Shown one piece after another: positions 7,614 to 14,866 of a DNA stretch of 17,424 nt. The notes under the pieces were generated by a model that worked only from the letters and a program-made list of their open reading frames with translations, was not told the origin of the DNA and did no database searches. This stretch comes from CAYWGR01 sp964458015 (GTDB taxonomy: Bacteria > Planctomycetota > Planctomycetia > Pirellulales > Thermoguttaceae): positions 1 through 17,424 of the forward strand of contig CAYWGR010000120.1 in the NCBI GenBank assembly GCA_964458015.1. The letters are read 5' to 3'. How positions within the stretch are numbered: the stretch's first letter is position 1; every line of letters begins with the position of its first letter. The translations under genes and the position numbers were made by a program.

Positions 7614-9269
7614 TCAATCGGCCCGGGAATCGCTACGAAGCAAGGCGGTCAAATCGCGATACTCGGCATACAGTTGTTGGTATTGCCTGTTGGCCCCACG
7701 ATTGGGCTGAACCACCAGTGCTTGCAACACATCTCCTTTGGCATCGCGAACGGGCCTTGCCATCGCACGCACGGCGGCCGCCGCGGATTGAAATCCGGTC
7801 GTTCGAGGGCCGGCCGCAAGGACGCCGAGGATGGCTGCTCCCAGGGCAGGCCCCTGCTTCGAGGGATGCACGGTGATCGGCCGCCCAAGCACATCGGCGT
7901 AAATCTGCATCAATAGCGGATTGTGGTGCGGCAGCCCCCCGGTGGCGACGAATCGCTTGACCGGCACGCCGGCCTCCTCCATCACATCGACAATCCACCG
8001 CAGGCCGAAGGCCGACGCCTCGAGCAACGCGCGATACAAATGCTGCGGACCGTGATGCAAGGCCAAGCCGGTAAAAGCGCCTCGCAATGTTCCATCCATC
8101 AACGGGGTACGGCAACCGTTGAACCAATCAACGCATCGGACGCCCTCAGCGCCGGGGAGTACGGAGTGTGCCTGTTTGGTAAGTTTGCTGAAATCGCGAT
8201 GTCCGAGGGTGTTGCGCAACCAGTCGAATGCGTCACCGACGGCGGCCTGGCCCGTTTCGTAGCCGAAATATCCCGGCAGAATACCATCGGCCACCACTCC
8301 GGCAACGCCTGGCACGAGAATCTCTTGCTTGGCATTGAGCATGTGGCAACTGCTCGTGCCCATGACCATCACCAGCGTATCGGGCTCGGCCACTCCAGCG
8401 CCTGGAACGCCGGCATGGGCGTCGATAATCGCGGCACTAACCGGAATGCCCGGCCGCAGACCGCACTTTCGGGCAATCGACTCACAAAGCTCGCCGGCAC
8501 ATTGACCGGGGGCTACGAAATGTCCCGGCATTCGATCCAACACATCCGCCATCTTGGGATGCAATGCCTTGAAGAAAACCCGCGACGGATAGCCGTCCGT
8601 GCGATTCCACATGGCCTTGTATCCCGCCTGACACGTCGATCGCGGCAACCGACCGGCATCGCCGCCGACAAGCTGCCAGACGAACCAATCGCCTGCTTCG
8701 AGCCACACTTCCGCCGCGGCATAGACATGAGGAGCGGCTTCAAGAACCTCCAATACCTTGGGAAAAAACCACTCCAGGCCGATGATGCCGCCGTAGCGCG
8801 CAAGCCACGCCTCCTTGCGGCTCTTCGCCAGTTGGTTGATGCGCTCGGTCTGCGATTTCGCGCCGTGATGCTTCCAAAGTTTCGGCCAAGCATGTTTTTC
8901 ACTAGCAAACCGATCCAACTGACACAGCGGCGTACCGTCGCGCAGCGTGGGAAGCATGGTGCAACTGGTGAAATCGACGCCGATCCCGATGACGTCGCGA
9001 GCATCGACGCCGCCGGCGCGAAGCACGCGGCGAACCGCCCTGGCCGAACTCTCCAGCCAATCGCCTGGATTTTGAAGGGCGAAGTCGGGCGGCAACGGTC
9101 GATCATCGCCGGGCAGCGTCTTAGTGATCTGGCCGTGGCGATAGTTGACTACCGCTGAGGCGCGCTCGCGCCCGGTCAAATCGACCAACAACGCACGCAC
9201 CGAGGCTGTCCCAAAATCAAGGCCGATCGCCAAGGGAGTCGTTCTGGCTGTCGCGGGTGAAGACTTCAT
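7614..9269 (-). CDS. araB: ribulokinase (AraB-type FGGY carbohydrate kinase)
   Basis: 551 residues, the usual AraB length. The FGGY fold is marked by the N-terminal phosphate loop IGLDFGTASVRALLVD (15-30), and AraB-specific signatures follow: GVDFTSCT (97-104), STCQAGYKAMW (211-221), AIIDAHAG (280-287, Asp283 the likely catalytic base), MGTSSCHM (303-310), YETGQAAVGDAFDW (337-350), DWFNGCRTPL (381-390) and GGLPHHNPLLMQIYADV (444-460). It phosphorylates ribulose at C5 with ATP in the cytoplasm; E. coli AraB accepts both L- and D-ribulose. Its ATG overlaps the TGA of the DUF2961 gene (ATGA), so translation is likely coupled. No isomerase or epimerase gene is visible nearby, so the pathway must be completed elsewhere. 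Confidence 0.92.
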   Translation of the reverse strand: MKSSPATARTTPLAIGLDFGTASVRALLVDLTGRERASAVVNYRHGQITKTLPGDDRPLPPDFALQNPGDWLESSARAVRRVLRAGGVDARDVIGIGVDFTSCTMLPTLRDGTPLCQLDRFASEKHAWPKLWKHHGAKSQTERINQLAKSRKEAWLARYGGIIGLEWFFPKVLEVLEAAPHVYAAAEVWLEAGDWFVWQLVGGDAGRLPRSTCQAGYKAMWNRTDGYPSRVFFKALHPKMADVLDRMPGHFVAPGQCAGELCESIARKCGLRPGIPVSAAIIDAHAGVPGAGVAEPDTLVMVMGTSSCHMLNAKQEILVPGVAGVVADGILPGYFGYETGQAAVGDAFDWLRNTLGHRDFSKLTKQAHSVLPGAEGVRCVDWFNGCRTPLMDGTLRGAFTGLALHHGPQHLYRALLEASAFGLRWIVDVMEEAGVPVKRFVATGGLPHHNPLLMQIYADVLGRPITVHPSKQGPALGAAILGVLAAGPRTTGFQSAAAAVRAMARPVRDAKGDVLQALVVQPNRGANRQYQQLYAEYRDLTALLRSDSRAD

Positions 9270-10474
9270 TTGCCGGCTTCCTTGGCTGCGGCAGGCACTG
9301 CAATTGGTTCGATCTTCAAGTCGGAAACGCCTGGCAGCGCGGGGAATTTGGCGTGCGGTTCGGTCTGATACCAGTAGGCTACCGACGCAATATCATCCTC
9401 CAGCGGCAAATATCGGCCTTCCGATTGCCAGCCCAATGCCTGGATAGTCACCTTCAAGTCTTTCTTAAAACGAATGGGATCCGGAAGGTGCCAGCGATAG
9501 AGCCCAAATCGTTGACCGGGCTTGTAGATGATGTCGGGCGGCAACACCTGGGCCAGCCCCGCATACGGCGTGCTGAACGTCTGGTAGCGATGTGTTTCTT
9601 GGTTCTCGAAGTTGTACGAGCCGCAGAAGTAGTCCTCGGTGCCCGTGCCGCAAATGGTGGGAAACTCCTTGTCGCCATCGAGATAGAACTTGATTTCTCC
9701 CTCGCCCCACCAGCCCGGACTGCGAACTTCCCATGCCAAGTAGGTTCCCACGTATTGCCCACGGCCGGAGACGCCGTCCAACAACGTGTAGACCGTTTTG
9801 GCCGGCAGCTTTTTCACCCGGCGGAACTGGGCATGAAAATAGGCTGCATCCTCGGGCACCTCGGTGAGCGTATAATTGACTTGGTAGAAGAGAACCATGT
9901 CCTTCTCGTCGAGATTTTCCAAGGTGATCTTGGCCTTCTTACGGAAGGGCATGTTCCAGTAGCAGTTAAATGCACTGCCGGGGTTCACGCATACGGGCAG
10001 CGAATTGATCTGACAGTACTTACCCCAGCCGCAAGCAAAAAAGTCGCTCAAAGGCACTTCGATCGAAGGTTCAGCCTCGTCATCCCAGTAGAAACGGAGG
10101 ATGAACAAACGGGTCTTGTCGATCGGAGCCGGCGTCAGCCAGATCTGCTGGATTGCTCCCGATCCGTTGATGTCCGCCACGGTATAGGTGGATTTAGCCT
10201 TGATTTGAACCGCTGGCGACACCTTCCAGCCTTGGCCTAACTCTCGCGAAGCACTTTTACCGAGGCCTTCCGTGGCCATGCCGGCCTTGCCCTTCTCCCC
10301 CGTCATGTTTTCAGGGCTAATCGAACGCGATTCCGCATTCGACAATCGAGAAAGATTGCCCAAGTTCATGTTGAGACCATCGAACTGGTTTACATCGGAA
10401 GGTTTCTGCGCCCAAGCGAACGAGGCCGCAAACAGGCTTTCCATCAAAAAAACGAAACAGAATTTTCGAAACAT
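9266..10474 (-). CDS. exported DUF2961 protein (GH172-type glycoside hydrolase)
   Basis: 402 residues from the ATG at 10474, chosen because AGAGGA lies upstream and the protein then starts with a clear signal peptide (MFRKFCFVFLMESLFAASFA, cleavage near WAQ at 21-23). The in-frame ATG at 10564 would bury that signal. The DUF2961 core is recognisable: an N-terminal jelly-roll-like part with IQQIWLT (109-114), RFYWDDEAEPSIEVPLSDFF (127-146), NPGSAFNCYWNMPF (164-177), then GWWGEGEIKFYLDGD (254-268) and TICGTGTEDYF (273-283). DUF2961 is family GH172; characterised members act on alpha-D-fructofuranosides and alpha-D-arabinofuranosides. Glu258 or Glu260 together with Glu280 are the likely catalytic pair, by position in the conserved motifs. 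The ATGA overlap with ribulokinase links an extracytoplasmic hydrolase with pentose phosphorylation, which favours an arabinofuranoside substrate. Substrate assignment is inference. Confidence 0.85.
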   Translation of the reverse strand: MFRKFCFVFLMESLFAASFAWAQKPSDVNQFDGLNMNLGNLSRLSNAESRSISPENMTGEKGKAGMATEGLGKSASRELGQGWKVSPAVQIKAKSTYTVADINGSGAIQQIWLTPAPIDKTRLFILRFYWDDEAEPSIEVPLSDFFACGWGKYCQINSLPVCVNPGSAFNCYWNMPFRKKAKITLENLDEKDMVLFYQVNYTLTEVPEDAAYFHAQFRRVKKLPAKTVYTLLDGVSGRGQYVGTYLAWEVRSPGWWGEGEIKFYLDGDKEFPTICGTGTEDYFCGSYNFENQETHRYQTFSTPYAGLAQVLPPDIIYKPGQRFGLYRWHLPDPIRFKKDLKVTIQALGWQSEGRYLPLEDDIASVAYWYQTEPHAKFPALPGVSDLKIEPIAVPAAAKEAGK

Positions 10475-10968
10475 GCTGATTCCTCTTCGTGCGATTGAAG
10501 GCAGTAGGGGGTATCCGGAATGACGATTTGGTGTGTCTCTATCGATGCCGTTTCCGCTGTCCAAGCGATCCGTGCTATCCGTTGAAGTGCCGCAGATAAC
10601 ATTAGACCGAAGGCCCTGAAAAGCTCAATACAATAATGCGTAAATCGCGGATCGTTTTGCGACAGGTCGATGTTTAGCGATGTTTGCTTGGATAATGAAC
10701 CGGCCGGTCAACTTGATTGGCCTGGATTTCGGCCTCCCGATGGTCGGCCTTGGCTCATTGGCTGTGCAAAGATCAATAGTGTTATCCCCCCCCCGCTTCT
10801 TCATAAACGCAACGAATGAAAACCTCTTCCCTCGATGGCGGTGGTGCTTCCTTGTTCATGGTGAACAAAGCAGTTTTTCTAATCCGGAGGATTTCAGCGT
10901 TATATCCCTTATCGAATCTCGCCAAGGGGATCAGCGAAGGTCTGCGATCTGTTCGACAGCGGCCAACC
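10475..10968. other. divergent intergenic region with a run of nine C
   Basis: About 490 bases between the divergent DUF2961 and membrane-protein genes. It must contain promoters for both, but I found no convincing -35/-10 pair. Two things stand out: a 10-base tandem repeat starting CGATGTTT at 10668 and 10678, and a run of nine C at 10786-10794. An open frame crosses it (from 10680), but its translation looks non-coding. Confidence 0.4.
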
Positions 10969-11355
10969 ATGAGAATCATAGAAAACAATTTCACGAAAAA
11001 TCACCTCCGGGCGTTCCTTGGAATCTGGTTGTGCTTCACTGGATGGACATTTTTAATTGCCGAGCACGGAATTGGCCAAGACAACCATCATCGGCTGGTT
11101 GTTTTGACAACCTGTGGAACGATCCTTGGTCCCATGACCGGGGCCATCAGCAGGGACTGCCAAAGCTGTTGCTTGAAGTTCTCGCTAAGCCTGCTACCCT
11201 ATTGTGCGGCGTTCCTAGTTTTTGGGATGATTCCGTTGTTTCTGAGATTGCCGTTCCAATGTGGCGCGGCGGCGTTACGGATGACAATGTGGATCATTGG
11301 CCTCTTGGGGTGGTTTTTAGGCGGAATCGTATCGTTCGGTCATGCCCTTGGTTGA
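10969..11355 (+). CDS. small membrane protein with four predicted segments, function unknown
   Basis: 128 residues from the ATG at 10969; the frame stays open to an ATG at 10816, but that extra part looks non-coding and no ribosome binding site decides. Hydrophobic segments lie at about 13-31, 43-60, 71-92 and 103-123. A short motif with TTCGTILGPMTGAISR, then QSCCLKFSLSLLPYC, links the second and third segments and looks like the conserved core; the Cys pair 67-68 is notable. The end is GGIVSFGHALG. I recall similar proteins in planctomycetes but no function. Its TGA overlaps an ATG of the next frame (TGATG at 11353-11357), and the next gene is also a membrane protein, so they are likely co-expressed. 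Confidence 0.65.
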   Translation: MRIIENNFTKNHLRAFLGIWLCFTGWTFLIAEHGIGQDNHHRLVVLTTCGTILGPMTGAISRDCQSCCLKFSLSLLPYCAAFLVFGMIPLFLRLPFQCGAAALRMTMWIIGLLGWFLGGIVSFGHALG

Positions 11356-11384
11356 TGAGAGAGCCGCATTGTGGAGGCAAAGCC

Positions 11385-12215
11385 GTGTCGTTTGTTGGAA
11401 TCGTTATGATTATCGGGTTGATCATCTTGCCTTCTGTTTTGCTGGCGGTCAGCTTTTTCTCCGCATTTTGGCCTGTATATCGATCCCGTTCACCAACAAG
11501 GCCGTTATTCCTCTATTCGCTGATCGGTTCGTTGATCGTTACCAGTGGTTTCACGATCTGGGGATACCACGCCATTTGCACCTCCAAATCGTCCACGGCG
11601 GCAATCGGCTTTTTCATCCTTCCACTGTATTCCATTGCCGTCGCTTTTGCAGGATTGCTGATTTCGTGGTCATTTCTCTATGTGGGCCGTTTCGCAGCCG
11701 AAAGACTTGGGATAATCCCTGAAAGACTTACTAGGCTTGTTCCTCTTTTATTGGCGATTGCGTTGCTCACCCTGACGGGCTATGTCGTACAGAACAAGAT
11801 TGTCCGCTACAGACTGCTGAACGACGCGGCATCCGGAACCAATGCAGACTCCTTGGCCACGATCCTCGCAGATGGCATTGCGTCTCGCGATTTAGATGTG
11901 TTGTCGAAATTGGCAAAGAATCCGAATACGCCGATCAGCGATCTGGTTCGCCTTTACGATTTCTGCAAACCAAACATCACCAAATCCCATCCTTCTGAAT
12001 ATCCCGTCCTTTTTTCACTGGCTCAGAATTCCCAAACGCCATCTGACATTCTTGCCGTTTTAGCTGGCTGCCGACCATCCTCCATCAGGTATGCGGTGGC
12101 TATAAATCCTAGTACGCCGACGAAGACGCTCCGTCTGTTGGCGGAGGATTCCGATGATTTGGTGAAAAAGTATGCAAAACCTAAGCTGAATTCCCGGGAG
12201 CGTGACGGGAGATAA
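11385..12215 (+). CDS. membrane protein with variant leucine-rich repeats
   Basis: 276 residues from the GTG at 11385, chosen because GGAGG stands 7 bases upstream; the in-frame ATG at 11355 overlaps the previous stop codon and is the alternative. Four hydrophobic segments lie at about 4-27, 41-62, 72-100 and 117-136. From about 165 to 262 come repeats of the variant leucine-rich type: LSKLAKNPNTPISDLVRL, LFSLAQNSQTPSDILAVLAG and YAVAINPSTPTKTLRLLAED, i.e. LAxNPxTPxxxLxxL units. Such repeats form a curved helical solenoid and usually bind a protein partner. Topology would place the solenoid on one side of the membrane next to the fourth segment. No function is known. It overlaps or nearly abuts the four-segment protein upstream, and the pair may work together. 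Confidence 0.7.
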   Translation: MSFVGIVMIIGLIILPSVLLAVSFFSAFWPVYRSRSPTRPLFLYSLIGSLIVTSGFTIWGYHAICTSKSSTAAIGFFILPLYSIAVAFAGLLISWSFLYVGRFAAERLGIIPERLTRLVPLLLAIALLTLTGYVVQNKIVRYRLLNDAASGTNADSLATILADGIASRDLDVLSKLAKNPNTPISDLVRLYDFCKPNITKSHPSEYPVLFSLAQNSQTPSDILAVLAGCRPSSIRYAVAINPSTPTKTLRLLAEDSDDLVKKYAKPKLNSRERDGR

Positions 12216-12290
12216 GAGACGGAATGAGTCAGCCACAAGGCTTGCCCTTGGCAATGTCGGCATCAAAAAGGTTGGAATCGGAGGTGTGCG

Positions 12291-12665
12291 ATGGGCGACG
12301 CAGTTCCTATCCGCAATCACATCATGGTAATTGCCCCATACTGGCTTGAAGAAGCCGGCACTTGGGTGTTTGACGATCCTAAAGCCGGATTATGCCAAGA
12401 GCCGTTCGTTAGCGGCGTGCCGGAAATGATCGACTATCTGGTCAAGGACATTCCTGATGCGAATCGCGGCTTTCGGCTGCTGTTCTCCGCCGCACCCTTT
12501 CCTGGTTATCAGAAACGGCTTGTCTGGAAGCGGGAAGAAATGGATGGCAATTGGTACGCCAACGACGATCCGCCGCTTGAAGACTGGCTGTGCCCCGCGC
12601 TATTTCGGTATTTCGAGCAGGCGCCGGCCGAATTGTACGTGGCTGCCGAATCGTTGAATCGGTAG
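12291..12665 (+). CDS. small conserved soluble protein, possibly DUF6717
   Basis: 124 residues. GGAGG lies 6 bases before the ATG at 12291, which fixes the start. The protein is aromatic-rich and has no signal peptide or membrane segment: IAPYWLEEAGTWVFDDP, then EPFVSGVPEMIDYL, then GFRLLFSAAPFPGYQ, then MDGNWY and WLCPALFRYFEQAPAELYV. This order is what I remember for the DUF6717 family, frequent in planctomycetes and some other bacteria, with no known function. I cannot confirm the family name without a search. It lies 75 bases behind the repeat-containing membrane protein in the same direction, and is the last chromosomal gene before the putative attachment site. Confidence 0.68.
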   Translation: MGDAVPIRNHIMVIAPYWLEEAGTWVFDDPKAGLCQEPFVSGVPEMIDYLVKDIPDANRGFRLLFSAAPFPGYQKRLVWKREEMDGNWYANDDPPLEDWLCPALFRYFEQAPAELYVAAESLNR

Positions 12666-12670
12666 GTAAT

Positions 12671-12695
12671 AACAGCGGCTTCCCAGCTTGCTGTT
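12671..12695 (+). terminator. weak hairpin after the DUF6717-like gene
   Basis: AACAGC (12671-12676) pairs with GCTGTT (12690-12695), with an inner GCT/AGC pairing. It begins 6 bases after the stop codon. No clear T run follows, so termination is uncertain. Confidence 0.35.
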
Positions 12696-12799
12696 TGGTT
12701 TCGTAAATGGGCTGGACGGGAAAAAAGACCCTGCCGGAACGTTTAAAGCAACTAAGACTGACAGCTACAAGTCCAATGACTACAAGGTGTTATGTAAAA

Positions 12800-12834
12800 T
12801 AGGCCCGGTAGGGGTCGAACCTACATGACCTCAC
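12800..12834 (-). other. 3' part of a tRNA gene, likely attachment site (attL)
   Basis: Read on the minus strand, the bases form a perfect T arm (GTAGG, loop TTCGACC, CCTAC) followed by a 7-base acceptor strand (CGGGCCT) and a discriminator A. Before the T arm come GTCAT, fitting the variable loop, and GTGAG, fitting the 3' side of an anticodon stem. No D arm or 5' acceptor strand lies at the expected distance, so this is a fragment, not an intact tRNA. An integrase gene starts 135 bases away, the classic layout of an element integrated into a tRNA 3' end. The tRNA identity cannot be read. The partner copy is not in this window. Confidence 0.7.
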
Positions 12835-12847
12835 TAATGGTGACAGC

Positions 12848-12874
12848 GTAATATGTTATATAGCAACATGTTAC
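12848..12874. promoter_or_regulatory. inverted repeat upstream of the integrase, operator or recombinase site
   Basis: GTAATATGTT (12848-12857) and AACATGTTAC (12865-12874) match as inverted repeats at 9 of 10 positions around a 7-base AT-rich spacer. It lies between the tRNA fragment and the integrase promoter. It could bind a regulator or be part of the att region. Confidence 0.45.
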
Positions 12875-12885
12875 AATGTATTCTC

Positions 12886-12923
12886 TGGATATGATTGACA
12901 ATGGATACGATATTGGATACGAT
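12886..12923. repeat. three direct repeats TGGATAYGAT, possible arm-type sites
   Basis: TGGATATGAT at 12886, TGGATACGAT at 12902 and TGGATACGAT at 12914. They overlap the integrase promoter and so could bind the integrase itself or an accessory factor and give autoregulation. This role is inferred from location. Confidence 0.5.
12895..12923 (+). promoter_or_regulatory. sigma70-like promoter of the integrase gene
   Basis: A perfect TTGACA (12895-12900) is followed after 17 bases by TACGAT (12918-12923), 4 of 6 matches to TATAAT. Transcription would start near 12930, about 40 bases before the GTG start codon. Both boxes overlap the direct repeats. Confidence 0.55.
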
Positions 12924-12968
12924 TTGTCCTTGAAACAATGACAAACCGCCGAAACAAGGCGAAAAGCA

Positions 12969-14444
12969 GTGGACAAGCGCATTCTAACTTGGGACAAGGC
13001 GGGAGCGCGGTGGGTCAAGGTCTATCGTGGTCGGAAGTGGTATGGTGTACGGGGTGTGAAGAAGTCAGACAAGCAGGCATACCAGAAAGCCGTCAGCGAG
13101 TTCCAAGCATGGAAGCAGATCGCCGATACCGATGTTGACGCTCACAAGCCACACGCCGAGCAATACAGCAAGGCAATCGCCCTCCGTCAAGCAATGGTCA
13201 ATTGGCTGCTACTTGAGAGAGACAATCAGGAACAATTTAATACATTTATGACCATAGAACAGGACGGCAAAGACCCGGAGGTCATAAGTATTAAATCGGT
13301 GGGCGGTGCGACCTACAACGAAGAATACGACCGACTAGTCAAAGAGATTGACCGCTTGAAATTGGACTTCGCCCGATTGACCCCGCCAGAATTGGACAAG
13401 ACGGGGACTTTAACAACAGACCCTCTTGCCCTTCGCTCTATAGCGGAAAGGGATTTCTGGCTGGAAAACATTGACGCGCTTCGTTCACATAATCGGTGGA
13501 TCGGCACAACCGAACACGCCAAAACAGTCGGTGCGAATCTTGATGACTTTTTGGCAGAAAAGCAACGTGAGGCAGAAAGTGGACAGATCGCCTATGGGTG
13601 GTTCGCTGTGATTCGGTATCACTTGGAGTATGTTCGCAAACTCTTTGGTGAAGTTGCCGTCGAAAATGTCAATGCAAATTTGCTGACGGCGTATCACGGA
13701 CATCTACTTGACACCATCAAAGCGGGAACGATTACGACCACTTACGCAAAGGGGCTACTCGCCACAATGAAGAGTTTTGTTCGGTGGCTGTATATGAGTG
13801 AGGTGATCGACATTCCACCCCGTAATCTCGCCAAGTTGAAGATTACGGTAGACGACCCGACAATTACGACATTGACCATAGAGGAAATCAAAGCCCTACT
13901 GCAAGAAGCTACAGACCGAACCCGGTTGTATGTATTGCTAATGGCGAATTGCGGTATGACGGGCAAGGACATTAGCGACTTGACCCCAGACCAGATTGAC
14001 TGGCAAGATGGCAGGGTCATAAGAAAGCGGAGCAAGACAAAGAGGGAAAAAAATGTTCCCGTAGTCAATTACAAACTCTGGCGAGCGACGTTTGACCTCT
14101 TGAAACGATATGGCAAACAGAATGGAGAGCGGATATTCGTCAATAAGAACGGGCAACCATTACGGCGGTGGGAGGAGAAGGAAAACGGCAAACCCCGTAA
14201 TGTGGACAATGTTCGGGACGCATGGAGGAAACTGGCGAAGAAAACAGGAATAAGAAAATCCTTGAAACTACTTCGCAGTACATCGTCAAGCACACTCGCA
14301 AAGCACGAAACATATGGGCAGTTTGCTTTTCTCTTTCTGGGGCATAGCCCGAAAACGACCGCCGAACGACATTACATCCAAGTTCCGCAAGCCTTGTTTG
14401 ACAATGCAATCACTTGGTTGGGTAAAGAATACGGGATAACGTAG
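12969..14444 (+). CDS. tyrosine recombinase / integrase of an integrative element
   Basis: 491 residues from a GTG; an in-frame stop at 12939 excludes a much longer start. The N-terminal 170 residues are basic and helical, a likely arm-binding part; about 175-290 is the SAM-like core-binding domain (ending VRWLYMSEVIDIPPRNLAKLK). The catalytic domain runs from about 300: YVLLMANCGMTGKDISDL (321-338), the beta-hairpin with RKRSKTKREKNVPVV (352-366), KLLRSTSSSTLAKH (433-446), FLGHSPKTTAERHY (456-469). Arg436, His459 and Tyr469 (nucleophile) are present. By hand alignment the first catalytic Arg position is Thr331 and the His of HxxR is Lys433. The enzyme should cut and rejoin DNA at the tRNA-derived att site next to it. 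From memory, planctomycete integrases often share the NCGMT motif, so the change may be family-wide. Lower GC than the genes to the left fits transfer. Confidence 0.87.
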   Translation: MDKRILTWDKAGARWVKVYRGRKWYGVRGVKKSDKQAYQKAVSEFQAWKQIADTDVDAHKPHAEQYSKAIALRQAMVNWLLLERDNQEQFNTFMTIEQDGKDPEVISIKSVGGATYNEEYDRLVKEIDRLKLDFARLTPPELDKTGTLTTDPLALRSIAERDFWLENIDALRSHNRWIGTTEHAKTVGANLDDFLAEKQREAESGQIAYGWFAVIRYHLEYVRKLFGEVAVENVNANLLTAYHGHLLDTIKAGTITTTYAKGLLATMKSFVRWLYMSEVIDIPPRNLAKLKITVDDPTITTLTIEEIKALLQEATDRTRLYVLLMANCGMTGKDISDLTPDQIDWQDGRVIRKRSKTKREKNVPVVNYKLWRATFDLLKRYGKQNGERIFVNKNGQPLRRWEEKENGKPRNVDNVRDAWRKLAKKTGIRKSLKLLRSTSSSTLAKHETYGQFAFLFLGHSPKTTAERHYIQVPQALFDNAITWLGKEYGIT

Positions 14445-14462
14445 TTGCTGCGGCCTATTCAC

Positions 14463-14591
14463 CGGTTGCTGGAAAGAGTGCTGGAGCCTGATTTTCTCCA
14501 GAACCTCGTAGGTCTTCTCACCAAAGTTCGGGATTTCTTGTAATTGCTGTGGTGTATAGTTCAGGAGATTCCAAACGGCGAAGATACGCAA
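14463..14591 (-). pseudogene. fragment resembling the RNA polymerase alpha C-terminal domain
   Basis: The minus strand encodes NLLNYTPQQLQEIPNFGEKT followed by YEVLEKI, matching the second half of the alpha-CTD helix-hairpin-helix pattern (T-x-x-x-L-x-x-I-x-N-F-G-x-K-(S/T)-x-x-E-(I/V)). A stop codon lies six codons before the TTG at 14591, so the first half is missing, and the open frame then runs on into the antisense of the integrase. Only about 30 residues look genuine. It may be the remnant of a host or element gene that carried such a domain. The similarity is short and by eye. Confidence 0.3.
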
Positions 14592-14698
14592 CTGGCTCCC
14601 ATCCCCTCAACAGACGTACGTCCCCAATTGACAATCCCTTTGCCAACCCTTATCGTGAGGGGGTTCTGTTTAGTGAATCCACAGGAGACACAAATCAC

Positions 14699-14866
14699 AG
14701 CCGCATGACGGCTTTGCAGACAATTTGAACGACGCGCGAGCGTCAGGTACTGCTTTCCCTCGAAACCGCCAACTTGAGCCTCGGCTCATTTATTGAAGAA
14801 GCAGCAGCCTGTGTCCGCGCCCCGCAAGGGGCGTTGGCCAGGAGCTGTTCTTCAATGCCCCTTGGC
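14699..14866 (+). ncRNA. candidate structured RNA: series of hairpins with tetraloops
   Basis: Four hairpins follow each other: AGCCG/CGGCT at 14699-14713; GACGC-GCGA-GCGTC at 14731-14744, with a GNRA-type loop; TGAGCC/GGCTCA at 14775-14788; and a long one at 14793-14855. In the last, TTGAAGAA pairs with TTCTTCAA, CAGC with GCTG, CCTG with CAGG and CGCCCC with GGGGCG, closed by a GCAA (GNRA) loop, about 22 base pairs in all. A further short pairing GCCCC/GGGGC (14857-14872) leads into the terminator. GNRA loops and a long composite stem suggest a folded RNA. It could be an independent RNA, an attenuating leader of the J-like gene, or a repeat element. It matches no RNA family I recognise; RNase P RNA and tmRNA signatures are absent. 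The stretch 14592-14698 shows nothing else I can name. Confidence 0.45.

Noticed and set aside
7923..9158. 411-codon plus-strand open frame
   Set aside because: It is the antisense of the ribulokinase gene, whose family motifs are unmistakable; the plus-strand translation shows no domain.
9257..10240. 327-codon plus-strand open frame
   Set aside because: Antisense of the DUF2961 gene, kept open by the GC-rich codon use of that gene.
10680..11384. Upstream extension of the LRV membrane-protein frame to an ATG at 10680
   Set aside because: The frame is open, but its translation is rich in Trp, Arg and Pro with no ordered pattern and overlaps the four-segment membrane protein, which is the convincing reading there. 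The GTG at 11385 has its own ribosome binding site.
12800..12875. Complete tRNA gene
   Set aside because: The T arm and acceptor 3' strand are perfect, but no D arm, anticodon loop with T33 or matching 5' acceptor strand exists at the required distance.
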